Shown here: piece by piece, positions 10,621 through 20,065 of the stretch
Position numbering within the stretch: position 1 is the stretch's first letter
Layout of the letters: each line of letters begins with the position of its first letter
NCBI GenBank assembly: GCA_002731275.1
Contig: PCBK01000080.1
Coordinates: 1 to 64,000, forward strand
Source: Deltaproteobacteria bacterium
Lineage (GTDB): Bacteria > Myxococcota_C > UBA6777
Reading direction: 5' to 3'
DNA length: 64,000 bases
Program-made: the position numbers and the translations under genes
Notes under the pieces: model-generated
The model's input: only the letters and a program-made list of their open reading frames with translations
Told to the model about the DNA's origin: nothing
Database searches by the model: none

Positions 10621-10713
10621 ATCAGTTTCTTTCCTCCTTGGGATTGGGAGGTTGAGAAAGAGTAAAAGGGCGGTCGATCATATTGGTCTATGGGATGTGT
10701 TAATCACGATATA

Positions 10714-10730
10714 CCTCTTAAAGCAAGAGG
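10714..10730. promoter_or_regulatory. Inverted repeat between the two FHA genes
   Basis: Perfect 6-5-6 inverted repeat CCTCTT-AAAGC-AAGAGG in the 130-bp gap between the two FHA genes. No T-run follows on the minus strand, so it reads more like an operator or weak attenuator than a terminator. Role unknown. Confidence 0.35.
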
Positions 10731-10750
10731 GCAAACGTGTTTTTTGAGTG

Positions 10751-12442
10751 TTATCTTTGTGTCAGTTTTTTGGTCAACGCGGAGATGCGTTGGTGTTGCG
10801 GATAAAACGGCTCTGGGAAATACAAAAGCAGGTTTTTGTAGATGCGCTTGAGCGTTTCGATATCAGCAGCGGTTTTGTGTGGCTTCTTCCATATGCGAAA
10901 AGTGGGTCTGAGTTTTTGTTGGAAGATCAGGTCCATTTTCTGCTCGATGCGAGAGATCATGTCTCCTGCGCGCTGGTAGATACGTTGGGCTTGTCGGTAC
11001 AGCGCGAGGTTTTCAGGAGTGGGTTGTTGGGGTTTGTCAAACCGCGCGAGATGGTCCTGGCATTGCAGATAGTGTGTCAGGGCTTTGTGGAGGCGATTGG
11101 GTTGTTTTGAGCGGTTGTGGTAGTACTTTTCGCCTTCTCTGCAATGTTTTCGGGCTGCCGAGATGTTGGGTGGGGGCAAGACCTTCTCTTTGATCTTGAT
11201 GTGTGTGATACCCCAGTTCACCGTCGCTTTTTCCTGATGGCTAAATTCAATGTCGTTGAATTGGAATTTTTTCAGGTGCTTTTTGGGGAGCCTGTGTCTT
11301 TGGTAAGTCCACTCTGTTGTCGTAGAGGTGTTGGCGATGAGTTTGCCATTGAGACGGACTTGTAGAGGTGTGTTGGGGGAGATGGATTGGTAGATCACGA
11401 CAGTGCGACCATTCCGGTAGAAGAAGCGGAACGTCACCTTTTTGACTTGTTGCGCACGATCTTTGTTGAGTTTGTTGTATCCGAAAACCCTTCCCTTGGT
11501 GGCGTCGATGGAGATTGGGGCGTTCGTGTTTTGTGTCGTGTTGTCACCCATCCTGGCTGGTTTGATCGGAGCAGCCATCAGACCGACAGCAAGCACAAAC
11601 AGGAAGAAGCTCCAAATCGTGAGCATTTGGATGTGTCTGCGTTCTTGTTTATTGCCTCGTGCGGGTTTGTTGCCAGGGGCTGGAGCGCTCATGTTTCCTG
11701 GTCCACCTAAAGGAGGAAGCTGTCCAGGTGCCTGCGCTGGCATAGGAGGCATCGACGGCATTGGAGCCTGTGGGCGTGGGGGGAGCCCTGGTTGTTGACC
11801 GAGTTGGCTGGGGTGCGGCATCGATGGCATCGGGGCAGCAGAGCCGTGCATGGGGTGCTGTCCTGTAGCTCTTTGGTGATGATCTGCGGGGAAGGCGGGC
11901 TGAGACGGAGCGGCGCCTTGTTGGTAACCTATTGGTGCCTGGGCTGGAGGGGGGGCACCTTGAGGCTGTAGTTTTTGTGGAGAAAATGTGCGCGTGTCTC
12001 CCTCGGGAGGGAGGGGGTGCTCTGTCGAGCCATCCCAGCGGCGGACGATGGGTTCTTTGGAAGGATCGTCATTGACAGGAGGGGAGAGCTCACCGGCTTC
12101 GATCTCTGTTGGATCATCTGTCTCTTCGATGCTTTCGGAAAATTGGAAGCGTACGGCGCCGACCTCAACGATATCCCCTTCACACAGGACTGTAGGTTGG
12201 CTGAGTAAGTAGCCGTTGAGCAGGGTGCCGTTGCTGCTACCAAGGTCTTCGATGATAAATTGGTTGTTTCTGTAGTAGACGACGATATGTCTACGTGAGA
12301 CGGCTGGATCGTATAGTACGAGGTCGTTGTCCTGTACCCGTCCTAAAGTCACTTCGGGTTGATTGAAGACGAAGCGTTCGCCGGATTCTCCCCCACCTGT
12401 AATGGTCAGGCTAAATTCGGGTACGTTATCGTAGTAATCCAC
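10751..12442 (-). CDS. FHA-domain membrane protein with proline-rich linker
   Basis: The 563-residue product opens with an FHA domain at about residues 10-100 (TLGRVQDND, SRRHI, GSSNGT), followed by a Pro/Gln/Met-rich linker at about 150-265. One membrane helix follows (MLTIWSFFLFVLAVGLMAAPI, about residues 272-292), then an extracytoplasmic region. The start codon is GTG at 12440-12442, with GAGGA seven bases before it. The architecture parallels the FHA gene downstream, and the two probably form one transcription unit. The linker composition resembles that of the Ser/Thr kinase at 40510. It is likely a phospho-dependent signalling adaptor; its partner is unknown. Confidence 0.85.
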   Translation of the reverse strand: MDYYDNVPEFSLTITGGGESGERFVFNQPEVTLGRVQDNDLVLYDPAVSRRHIVVYYRNNQFIIEDLGSSNGTLLNGYLLSQPTVLCEGDIVEVGAVRFQFSESIEETDDPTEIEAGELSPPVNDDPSKEPIVRRWDGSTEHPLPPEGDTRTFSPQKLQPQGAPPPAQAPIGYQQGAAPSQPAFPADHHQRATGQHPMHGSAAPMPSMPHPSQLGQQPGLPPRPQAPMPSMPPMPAQAPGQLPPLGGPGNMSAPAPGNKPARGNKQERRHIQMLTIWSFFLFVLAVGLMAAPIKPARMGDNTTQNTNAPISIDATKGRVFGYNKLNKDRAQQVKKVTFRFFYRNGRTVVIYQSISPNTPLQVRLNGKLIANTSTTTEWTYQRHRLPKKHLKKFQFNDIEFSHQEKATVNWGITHIKIKEKVLPPPNISAARKHCREGEKYYHNRSKQPNRLHKALTHYLQCQDHLARFDKPQQPTPENLALYRQAQRIYQRAGDMISRIEQKMDLIFQQKLRPTFRIWKKPHKTAADIETLKRIYKNLLLYFPEPFYPQHQRISALTKKLTQR

Positions 12443-12743
12443 AGTGCATTCCTCTTCACCTGATACGAACTTTGTGGGTCTGGGGATGTGGGGAGAGATG
12501 GTATACTTCCCCGATACAGTAAGTTGTCATTTGCGACCATCGTTGCTTCTTTCCAAGCCGTACGAATGAATTCACATATCATAGATGGAAGGCCTCGAAA
12601 AATCAACATCAAAACACACGAAGAGCCGTGTTGTGGCACAGGTGTGTCGCTCATGTGTGGCGTGCGGCTCGGGGCTGCTCGATTTGCGGGCGATTGAGTG
12701 TCAAGAGCTGCTCATGACGTTGAGTGTGTAGCATCGTCGACTC
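12443..12743. other. Non-coding gap (301 bp) between FHA gene and queG
   Basis: No credible gene is seen. A GTATACC -10-like element on the minus strand near 12500 could belong to the FHA promoter, but its -35 is poor. No terminator hairpin is evident after queG. Confidence 0.4.
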
Positions 12744-13820
12744 TCAGGCTGGTTGGGCTTGAAGTTGTGTGAGCGCCCACTGTGCATGTTCACGGACGAG
12801 TGGATCGTCATCCTCACAGGCCTGATTGAGCGGCTCAATCGCCTCTGTGCTGCCCGTATTTCCTAGCGCGACAGCGACATTTCGTAGCAACCGACCTCGC
12901 TTGAGACGCCTGATGGGGGAGCCTTCAAAGCGGCGCTGAAAGCCCTCCTCGTCAAGCTCCAACAGCTCGATGAGTTTGGGCGCAGTGACCTCTTCAGGAG
13001 GTGAACCCCAGAGGGGACTTTCGTCAGCATCGGCAAATCGCATCCAAGGACAGACTTGTTGACATACATCACATCCGTAGATCCGATTGCCGATAAGTGG
13101 GCGCAGCTCTACTGGGATACTACCCTTGAGCTCGATCGTCAAATAAGAGATGCACTTTCGTGCGTCGAGGATGTAGGGGGCGACAAACGCATCCGTTGGA
13201 CAGGCCGTGAGGCATCGGCTACAGGTCCCACAGCTCGGCATATGTGATGGTGTGTCAAGAGGGAAGGGGAGGGAGGACAAGATCTCTCCGAGAAAAAAGC
13301 CGCTCCCATATTGTGGTTGGATCAGTAAGGTGTGTTTGCCTGTGAACCCCAACCCTGCACGTTCTGCTAGATCTCGTTCCTGAATGGCGCCTGTATCCAC
13401 ATACCAGCGCGTTGTATCGCCGTGTTCTTCTAGCCAGCGGCTGAGCGTCTTGAGCTTTTTGCCCAAGATCTTGTGGTAATCCCGTCCCCACGCGTAGCAG
13501 GAGATTGCGCCACGCATAGGGTCTTGTTGTTCGTCTGGGAAGGTGCCGGGCCAGTATGGAAGTGTGAAGATGATCAGACGTTGTACGCCAGGCAGAATGA
13601 CGTTGAGATCTCTTCTGCGGTCGAGTCTGTCTGGTCGCGCGAGATATCCCATCTCACCGTGGTAGCCTTGTTCGATCCAATGCTCGTAAGCGGCGAGAGA
13701 GTCCGCAGGTGTTGCGGTCGTGATGGCGAGTTGGTGTAGACCGAGCTGCGCAGCTTCTTCACGAAGGGCTTGTTTGAGCTCGATGAGTTGTTGGGGAGAG
13801 TACGTTTGGGAGGATGTCAT
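12744..13820 (-). CDS. queG: Epoxyqueuosine reductase (QueG)
   Basis: This 358-residue cobalamin- and iron-sulfur-dependent enzyme reduces epoxyqueuosine to queuosine in tRNA. Two 4Fe-4S ligand sets are visible, CGTCSRCLTACP near residue 195 and GCDVCQQVCPW near 250. The conserved segment VDTGAIQERDLAERAGLGFTGKHT near 145 holds the family's catalytic aspartate. The C-terminal ~60 residues are HEAT-like (RNVAVALGNTGSTEAIEPL), normal for this family. Together with tgt at 6350 it gives the last two chemical steps of queuosine formation. The gene is separated by 29 bp from the upstream PLP-enzyme gene on the same strand. Confidence 0.96.
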   Translation of the reverse strand: MTSSQTYSPQQLIELKQALREEAAQLGLHQLAITTATPADSLAAYEHWIEQGYHGEMGYLARPDRLDRRRDLNVILPGVQRLIIFTLPYWPGTFPDEQQDPMRGAISCYAWGRDYHKILGKKLKTLSRWLEEHGDTTRWYVDTGAIQERDLAERAGLGFTGKHTLLIQPQYGSGFFLGEILSSLPFPLDTPSHMPSCGTCSRCLTACPTDAFVAPYILDARKCISYLTIELKGSIPVELRPLIGNRIYGCDVCQQVCPWMRFADADESPLWGSPPEEVTAPKLIELLELDEEGFQRRFEGSPIRRLKRGRLLRNVAVALGNTGSTEAIEPLNQACEDDDPLVREHAQWALTQLQAQPA

Positions 13821-13849
13821 GGGTGTGTGTTTCGTGGGAGGCGGTGCAC

Positions 13850-14992
13850 TTAGACTTTTTCCAGCGCGTTTTTGAGGTCCTCGATGATGTCTTCGACATC
13901 TTCGATACCAACGGAGAGACGCGCGAGTCCGTCAGTCAGGCCACGTGCTTCGCGGTCTGCTTTGGGGACATCTGCGTGTGTCATGGTCGCGGGGTGTGTG
14001 ATCATGGTCTCGACAGCGCCAAGACTTTCGGCGAGAGCGCAGAGCTTGACGTTGTTGAGCAGTGCGATTCCTGCGGGGATACCACCTTTGAGCTCGAAGG
14101 AGATCATACCACCAAAGTCAGACATTTGTGCTTTCGCGACTTCGTGTCTGGGGTGGCTCTCAAGGCCGGGGTAGCTGACAGAGCTGATTTTTGGGTGATT
14201 TTCCAGGAAGGTTGCAACTTGCATCGCGTTTTTGGAGTGACGCTCCATACGCAATGACAGCGTCCGCACACCGAGGAGGGTCAACCAGCAATCGAAGGGG
14301 CTGGGGACAGCACCCAAGGATTTTTGGATCCACTTCATCTTTTTGTGGATCTCTTCGTTGTCTGTGAGGACTGCGCCACCGATGATCTGGTTGTGACCGC
14401 TGATGTACTTGGTGGTACTGTGGATGATGATATCCGCACCAAAGTCCACACTACGCAGCAACGCGGGCGTCGCGAAGGTCGCGTCAATACCAAACAACAC
14501 GTTGTGTTTTTTGGCGATCTTGTTGACCGCGTCGAGGTCAGTGACTTTCAAGAGGGGGTTGGTGGGCGACTCGATCCAGATCATCTTGGTCTCTGGTTTG
14601 ACTGCCGCTTCGACCTGCTCTGGGAAGGAGGAGTCGACGTAGGTGAAGGTCAACCCATATTCCGTGAGGATGTCGTTGAACAAGCGGGAGACGCCACCGT
14701 ATACATCGTCACTGCTGACGATGTGGTCGCCGGGCTTGAACAGCTTCATCATCGCGTCGACCGCTGCGAGTCCTGACGAAAATGCGGTCGCGTAAGAAAC
14801 GCCTTCAAGTGCCGCAAGGACAGACTCCAATTGTGCGCGCGTGGGGTTTGAGGAGCGGGTGTAGTCGTACCCTTTGCTCTCACCCACCTTGGGCAATACA
14901 TAAGTCGCTGTCTGATAAATGGGAGGAACAATCGCACCAGTCGTTGGATCGGGCTCTATTGTGGCTCGTACCACTTTTGTATCAAACTTCAT
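13850..14992 (-). CDS. Cystathionine gamma-synthase/gamma-lyase family PLP enzyme
   Basis: The 380-residue product is a Cys/Met-metabolism PLP enzyme (MetB/MetC/CGL/MGL family). The Schiff-base lysine is in HSTTKYISGH near residue 200. The phosphate-binding region is YTRSSNPTR, and SSGLAAVDA is also present. The usual D-N-T before the FATP motif is D-A-T here (GIDATFATP), and the usual GHSD is GHNQ. The gamma-synthase, gamma-lyase and sulfhydrylase members cannot be separated by eye, so no symbol is given. No SAM riboswitch or T-box was recognised upstream. Confidence 0.9.
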   Translation of the reverse strand: MKFDTKVVRATIEPDPTTGAIVPPIYQTATYVLPKVGESKGYDYTRSSNPTRAQLESVLAALEGVSYATAFSSGLAAVDAMMKLFKPGDHIVSSDDVYGGVSRLFNDILTEYGLTFTYVDSSFPEQVEAAVKPETKMIWIESPTNPLLKVTDLDAVNKIAKKHNVLFGIDATFATPALLRSVDFGADIIIHSTTKYISGHNQIIGGAVLTDNEEIHKKMKWIQKSLGAVPSPFDCWLTLLGVRTLSLRMERHSKNAMQVATFLENHPKISSVSYPGLESHPRHEVAKAQMSDFGGMISFELKGGIPAGIALLNNVKLCALAESLGAVETMITHPATMTHADVPKADREARGLTDGLARLSVGIEDVEDIIEDLKNALEKV

Positions 14993-15419
14993 CGAGGTTT
15001 TGCCTTTCTCGTCAGTATGTTCAATAGATTTTATCTTCTCAGTGTGACCCGTGTGGTCGCACTGCTTGTCTTACGTCGACGTGATGATAAGGGGCCGCCT
15101 CAAATTAAGCAACCCATTTTTCCACAAACCAGCTCGATTTGCTCTCTCTTCATCAACTTACTGGGCGGAGTATGTTTTTTGTTCCTTTGGAGTGTCGTTA
15201 CTCCAGCTGTTCGTACTCTTTTTGGCAGAAAACTTGCCTGTCGTTCAACACATGGGCAAGATCATCACGCTGATTTTGTGGATCAGATCTTGCCATACGT
15301 TCAAACGAAACCATACGGACATGGTTTGTTTCCATCGTCAAGAAAGACCGAACACCACAACAACAGCACATTTGTATGATCGAGATGGATTGTTGTTTTT
15401 TTTGGAAGAAGAGGCGCAG
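14993..15419. other. Divergent intergenic region (about 430 bp)
   Basis: Lies between the PLP enzyme (minus) and the NlpC/P60 lipoprotein (plus). The lipoprotein frame stays open upstream to 15051, but a lipobox signal peptide beginning at 15420 argues that this stretch is non-coding. No riboswitch or terminator is recognised. Confidence 0.45.
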
Positions 15420-16526
15420 ATGAACAAACAAAAGCATGTACGTATGTTTTTGGGTGTATGTATCGCAGCCATGGGTTTGCTGCCAGGCTGCAAGAGCGTA
15501 CAAACAAAGCTCCCCTCAAAACCTGTCCTCTCCAAGCCTCCACACAAAGAAAAAATCGCGATTCAGTCTGTGACACCGCCCAAACCATCTGCGACAATGC
15601 TCCCCGGCGTGAAAGTCGATGATGGGATCCAGTGGAGCGTGGCACCTGGACCATCTGATGCGCAGGTGTTGCAGGTTCGTCGCAAGATGGCGATGATGGC
15701 ATCAAAAACATTTAAGCATCGAAGGGTTCGATGTGGTCGTTTTATGCGTTTTCGGTCTGACTGCTCAGGGTGGGTGCGTTGCATGTTCTCTCGCTATGGG
15801 CTCGATCTGATGAGACCACCAGGCGATCAACGTGGCAACGGGGTGTTGTTGATTCGAAAGTTTATCGGTGCATATGGCACGCTGCATCGCAGTCGCACAC
15901 CGGCGCTTGGGGATGTTGTCTTTTGGCACTACACATACGACAAAGATCGCAATGGAAAGCTCGACGATTATTGGACACACATCGGTATCGTCGAACGCAT
16001 CGAATCAGATGGTCGTATCTCTATCCTGCACTACAACCGAAAGGTCAAGCGTTTGTACATGGATCTTCGCCAACCCAACAAACGCTATCACGTCAAGATC
16101 AAACGTTCTGCTAAGTATACACGTGCATGTTCTCGATACAAACGTCGATATCGGCTCTGCAAAAGGAGAAGAGGGTGGCGTCGATGTCGTTCTCTGTATC
16201 GTCGAAAGAGACGAATCTGTCGGCGTGCACGAAAGCGTATCTATATCCCTGTGAACGATTATCTCGTCGGACCTCGCAAGCGAGGACGTATTCACGGGAT
16301 GTTAACAGGGCAGCTCTTCGCGGGGTTTGGCACGATCCTGCAAACACCATTGCCTTCTCACCTCGCCCAACCACGTCGCGAAGTGTTGAGTGCGAGTGAT
16401 GTCCTCCCTCGTCCCTTGCCCTTGCTCTCTGCAGCACCTTTTGCCGAGCTGTCCTCCTGGCCAAAACCGTACACCTCACGGCCTCTTGTCGCGTCTGCTA
16501 GGACAACTTCCACATTCTCCCATTGA
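15420..16526 (+). CDS. NlpC/P60-like lipoprotein (putative peptidoglycan hydrolase)
   Basis: The 368-residue product starts at the ATG at 15420, after a GAAGAGGCG site. It has a lipoprotein signal (VCIAAMGLLPGC, lipid Cys about residue 24). The catalytic region shows DCSGWVRC (Cys near 115) and THIGIVERI (His near 190), the Cys/His pattern of NlpC/P60 peptidases that cut cell-wall peptides. A segment around residues 225-262 is remarkably Arg-rich with spaced cysteines (CSRYKRRYRLCKRRRG, CRSLYRRKRRIC), outside the peptidase fold. It is probably anchored in the periplasm or outer membrane. The downstream membrane-protein gene follows after 70 bp on the same strand. Confidence 0.75.
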   Translation: MNKQKHVRMFLGVCIAAMGLLPGCKSVQTKLPSKPVLSKPPHKEKIAIQSVTPPKPSATMLPGVKVDDGIQWSVAPGPSDAQVLQVRRKMAMMASKTFKHRRVRCGRFMRFRSDCSGWVRCMFSRYGLDLMRPPGDQRGNGVLLIRKFIGAYGTLHRSRTPALGDVVFWHYTYDKDRNGKLDDYWTHIGIVERIESDGRISILHYNRKVKRLYMDLRQPNKRYHVKIKRSAKYTRACSRYKRRYRLCKRRRGWRRCRSLYRRKRRICRRARKRIYIPVNDYLVGPRKRGRIHGMLTGQLFAGFGTILQTPLPSHLAQPRREVLSASDVLPRPLPLLSAAPFAELSSWPKPYTSRPLVASARTTSTFSH

Positions 16527-16596
16527 TCTCCACATCCTCTTCTCCTATCTTTATTTTTTCCAACAGCAGCAAGTTTTTTGTACTGAGGGTAAATGG

Positions 16597-17265
16597 ATGT
16601 CAGCGGAACACCAATTGGGTCCCAAAAAGCGCTCATGTCTTCAGGCGATCACTCACCTACGTTTGGCACAGAAGGCGCTAGAAGAGAGCCTTGTACAGGA
16701 GCGGATCTCTCGACTCTATCGAGGTTTGTTGCGTCCCACATCCTTCTTCTTGGTGTGTATCGCATGGAGTGGTGTCTCGTTGTTCTGGTGGGCTGTGGGG
16801 TTCTCTTTCTCTCTGGCTGCGTTTCTGTCGGGCTTGTGCGTTATCTTTCCCTTACTTTGGTATATGTGGCGCGGAGATGGGGAACATTCTTACACTCATG
16901 TTCTCGCGGACGTCGCTCGTGCCGATGAATGTATCCTCGAACTCGAAGAACCATCCTTGCTTCATTGGGAGAGCTTCCATCCAGATCTCTCCAAAGAAGA
17001 GCTGGTCTCTGCCGATCAGCTACATGAGACATTGGACAGACGCATCATTCAGATCGAGCAGTGGATGATGACGGAGTTGGTGGAGGATGCACCAAATGAC
17101 GTGGAGGTGGCGCAAGTTGCTGAGGACGCAGAGGAACCTCTTGATGAGCGGACATTTCGCGATGACTTTTGGTTGCCACCGAGGTTGCTTGCACATAAGA
17201 ACGCGCCGTCTTACAGACGCGATGCGTTTGAACGTTATGAGAAGCCTGTAGAAGATGAAGAATAA
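16597..17265 (+). CDS. Hypothetical membrane protein
   Basis: The 222-residue product starts at the ATG at 16597 after a GAGGG site; longer in-frame readings run back into the preceding gene and lack a ribosome site. Two adjacent hydrophobic helices lie at about residues 46-90 (TSFFLVCIAWSGVSLFWW, FSLAAFLSGLCVIFPLLWYMW). An acidic, helical C-terminal half of about 125 residues follows, probably cytoplasmic. No family is recognised. It overlaps the following DUF218 gene by 11 bp, which implies co-translation. Confidence 0.7.
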   Translation: MSAEHQLGPKKRSCLQAITHLRLAQKALEESLVQERISRLYRGLLRPTSFFLVCIAWSGVSLFWWAVGFSFSLAAFLSGLCVIFPLLWYMWRGDGEHSYTHVLADVARADECILELEEPSLLHWESFHPDLSKEELVSADQLHETLDRRIIQIEQWMMTELVEDAPNDVEVAQVAEDAEEPLDERTFRDDFWLPPRLLAHKNAPSYRRDAFERYEKPVEDEE

Positions 17266-18115
17266 ATGGCGTCGTCAAATCAAAAACATCCTCATCGCGT
17301 CATGGTATGTCACTCTCGGCGGCGTTGGGTTTTGGTTGGAGCTGGAGGTGTGTCTCTTTGTCTGGCAATGGACCTGGTCTGAAGAGGACCCAAAAGCCAA
17401 ACAAAAGCGCATGTTCTTGCGCTCCTGTCAAAAGGATGTCCAATGTCTGCGACGTTGGTTTTCCCGACATCCTCTACCTACATCTTTGAAGAGAGACACA
17501 AAGCGCCGACAATTGCTTCGTGAGGTCAAAGGGCGCAAGTGGGGACTCGCTTTGATGGCGGCAGTTGCGAGGAAAGACAGAGGTTTTCGTGAGGCCATGT
17601 ACGGCTTTGATGCGATCGCAGTGTGTGGTGTCCCGGCGTCCCCAAAGGGAGAGGTTACATGGTTGCAAAGAGCCCGCATCAAGAGAGGGAAACGTTTGTA
17701 CGATGGTGGACTCGCGCCTTGGCTTATCACGAGTGGAGGGGCTGTGCATAACGCCTTTGTGGAGGCGCATGTGATGGCGAAAGAGGCGAAGCGTCAGGGC
17801 ATTCCACAAGAGGCGATCATTCCTGAACCTTGGGCGCGTCACACGACAGGGAATGTCCGTTATAGTGTGATCATCGGTTTGAAGAGACATTGGCGTCGCC
17901 TGTTTATGGTGAGCGACTGGTGGCATACGATCTATATATCGGCATTTACAGGGGGAGGGGCTTATGGAGGGAAGGCTCGCTCGACTTACTTTCGGCGCGT
18001 TCGTGGTGTTTCTGTGGAGATTGAACGTTGTCCGCGCGGCGGGGACAGGAGTCCAGGTGGGAAACATGAAGCCCAACAAGGTGCCCCACAGTGTCCTGTA
18101 CATTCGAAAAGATGA
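17255..18115 (+). CDS. DUF218 (YdcF/SanA-like) family protein
   Basis: The 286-residue product has an N-terminal membrane segment at about residues 10-38. A DUF218-like core follows: FDAIAVCGVP, RIKRGKRLYDGGLAPWLITSGG, EAHVMAKEAKRQGIPQEAIIPEPWARHTTGNV, LFMVSDWWH. SanA/YdcF-type proteins are implicated in envelope integrity, and their biochemical activity is poorly defined. The start overlaps the end of the preceding membrane-protein gene. The C-terminal tail (GGDRSPGGKHEAQQG) is low complexity. Confidence 0.8.
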   Translation: MKNKWRRQIKNILIASWYVTLGGVGFWLELEVCLFVWQWTWSEEDPKAKQKRMFLRSCQKDVQCLRRWFSRHPLPTSLKRDTKRRQLLREVKGRKWGLALMAAVARKDRGFREAMYGFDAIAVCGVPASPKGEVTWLQRARIKRGKRLYDGGLAPWLITSGGAVHNAFVEAHVMAKEAKRQGIPQEAIIPEPWARHTTGNVRYSVIIGLKRHWRRLFMVSDWWHTIYISAFTGGGAYGGKARSTYFRRVRGVSVEIERCPRGGDRSPGGKHEAQQGAPQCPVHSKR

Positions 18116-18145
18116 CTTGGGTTTGAGGCATCTTGTTCTATTCTC

Positions 18146-18173
18146 TTGACAATGTGGCTGTGAAACGTACCCT
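18146..18173 (+). promoter_or_regulatory. Possible promoter upstream of cytochrome gene
   Basis: Perfect -35 hexamer TTGACA (18146-18151), 16-bp spacer and a weak -10 (TACCCT, 18168-18173), about 70 bp before the cytochrome start. Only the -35 is strong. Confidence 0.3.
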
Positions 18174-18243
18174 GTTGCAACTTTGTAGCTCTTGATGAGT
18201 GTGTCACAGCAAAAGAATGTTTCTCTGCGGAGGTTGCGACCTG

Positions 18244-20028
18244 ATGGAATCGGCGAAAAGCCAATTGATGAAGACAATCACATGGACACTTGGCGCGATC
18301 TTTGTGTCCTCTTTGATAGGGTGGACGGTGCTCTTTGAGTCCCCTGTTACACAAACCCAACCTGTCCAGCGCGCGCTTGTCAAAAAAGGCCAGAAGATCT
18401 TTCGCACGCAAGGGTGTTGGTCTTGTCACCACACGACATTGAAGGGACAACGGTGGGCTTCCAGCTTGGAACGACCTGTCTCTGAAGGTTGGTTACGTGC
18501 GTTTTTGCTGGCACCTCGTACGGTGAAAAAGGCTGCCGCGATGCCTTCTTACGGATGGCTCGTCAAAGGCGCAGACGGCAAGCAGAATGTTAAGGCGCTC
18601 GCTGCGTATCTCAATAGCCTGCTCTCCGAACCTTCACGTGGTGGACAAACGCACAAAGAGCGCCAGACTGGTGAGGCCAGTTCGTTCTCTTTACCCGAAG
18701 GTCGTAAACTCTACAGTAAATATTGTAAGGGATGTCACGGCGCTTCAGGCAAGGGGAACCAGGCATTTGCAAAGCGCTTACAAGTGCGACTCCCTGATCT
18801 TACAGATACAAAGCAGTTTTACTGCCGATCAGGTCGCAAAGTCTTTGTCAAAGACATCGAGCGGACAATTCGACATGGCATGTCCCACAGGATGATGCTC
18901 CCCTACAAAAAGTATCTCAACCCCAAACAACTTCGTTCGATCGTGGAGTACGTAAGACAGCTCGCTCCCGAAGGGTATTGGAGAGCACCTGATCCATTTG
19001 ATGAGGTGTTGATTCGCCAGATGCTTCCTGAGTCAAGACGCCTTAGCAGACCCCAATTTCGTGGATGGTTGCGGCATTGGTGGTTTGTGCAATATCTCGA
19101 TTGGAAGAAACAGGTCAAAGCCAATGGACAAACTCCCTGGATGACACAGGTCGCGTGGGAGAGGTGGATGAGATGGCAGCGATATGGCAAATGGTTGGAG
19201 GCTGACCCCAGGCGTCTGCGAGCGTCTCGCGCCGATTGGCGTGGCGCGATGAAAAAGCGTTTCCTCAAGGCCTTCCCGAAAGGTAAGCGAGCGCTTGAGC
19301 GAGCCCAAAACATCAAATCATTTGAGTCCTGGTTGAAGGTTTGGTTCTACAAACTCGTGACGGGAAAGAAAACGGGAGAGTCGATCGGGTGCTGGATGCC
19401 GGGGATGGTGAAAGGCTTCTTGCCCAACTCCGTGAAGCCTATCTGTGCCGAGGATGTTCGCTCCAAGGTCAGCCGCAAACTTCGACAGATGAATTTTCTC
19501 AAGTACGAGCCTTGGCGTTCACAAAGAGAGAAGTCCTCCTTTAACCGCTGGGTGAAGATTCAAAAACGTTGGATGTTCCGGGCCTGGGAGGGAAGCCGAG
19601 TCTATGAAGCGATGAAGTGTGCGTCCTGCCACGGTCAAAACGGAGAGGGAAAAGAGATCGCGTTACCTGTCTTGCAGAGAGGCTGGCACCAAAAAGCGAA
19701 AGGGAAGGTGTTTGCGTGGTCCAAGAAGAAGCAAGTGATCAAGGTACGTGACTTCAAAGAAGGGAAGCTGCGTTGTGGTGCGAGTCCCAAAGAACTGTAT
19801 CACACCATGCGTTCGTTTATGTCGGGCTGGGGGCGGCATATGAGCGTAACAGAGCCGCAGCTACGTAAGCACTATGGACATTATCCGACGTTGTGGGCGC
19901 GTCATCAGAGCGCAAAGCTCAGCAAGCATACGCTCAATCTCGTGACATATCTACGTTTTCTGACACGAGAGTTACCGATCACGCGAACCGTCGCGTTCCC
20001 CAAAGAGTTGCCCTTCCCAGCACGTTGA
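18244..20028 (+). CDS. Tri-heme c-type cytochrome with membrane anchor
   Basis: The 594-residue product starts at the ATG at 18244, ten bases after GGAGG. It has an N-terminal membrane anchor (TWTLGAIFVSSLIGWTVLF, residues 13-31). Three CxxCH heme c sites are visible: CWSCH (58-62), CKGCH (161-165) and CASCH (459-463). A possible Met ligand follows the first (AAAMPSYGW). The ~290-residue Trp/Arg-rich segment between the second and third hemes matches nothing I recognise. It probably faces the periplasm and carries electrons, but no oxidase or reductase gene is adjacent. It is convergent with rsmD. Confidence 0.85.
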   Translation: MESAKSQLMKTITWTLGAIFVSSLIGWTVLFESPVTQTQPVQRALVKKGQKIFRTQGCWSCHHTTLKGQRWASSLERPVSEGWLRAFLLAPRTVKKAAAMPSYGWLVKGADGKQNVKALAAYLNSLLSEPSRGGQTHKERQTGEASSFSLPEGRKLYSKYCKGCHGASGKGNQAFAKRLQVRLPDLTDTKQFYCRSGRKVFVKDIERTIRHGMSHRMMLPYKKYLNPKQLRSIVEYVRQLAPEGYWRAPDPFDEVLIRQMLPESRRLSRPQFRGWLRHWWFVQYLDWKKQVKANGQTPWMTQVAWERWMRWQRYGKWLEADPRRLRASRADWRGAMKKRFLKAFPKGKRALERAQNIKSFESWLKVWFYKLVTGKKTGESIGCWMPGMVKGFLPNSVKPICAEDVRSKVSRKLRQMNFLKYEPWRSQREKSSFNRWVKIQKRWMFRAWEGSRVYEAMKCASCHGQNGEGKEIALPVLQRGWHQKAKGKVFAWSKKKQVIKVRDFKEGKLRCGASPKELYHTMRSFMSGWGRHMSVTEPQLRKHYGHYPTLWARHQSAKLSKHTLNLVTYLRFLTRELPITRTVAFPKELPFPAR

Positions 20029-20065
20029 GTTCGCTCCCCACAACGCACACTTTCTGACCTTCTGT

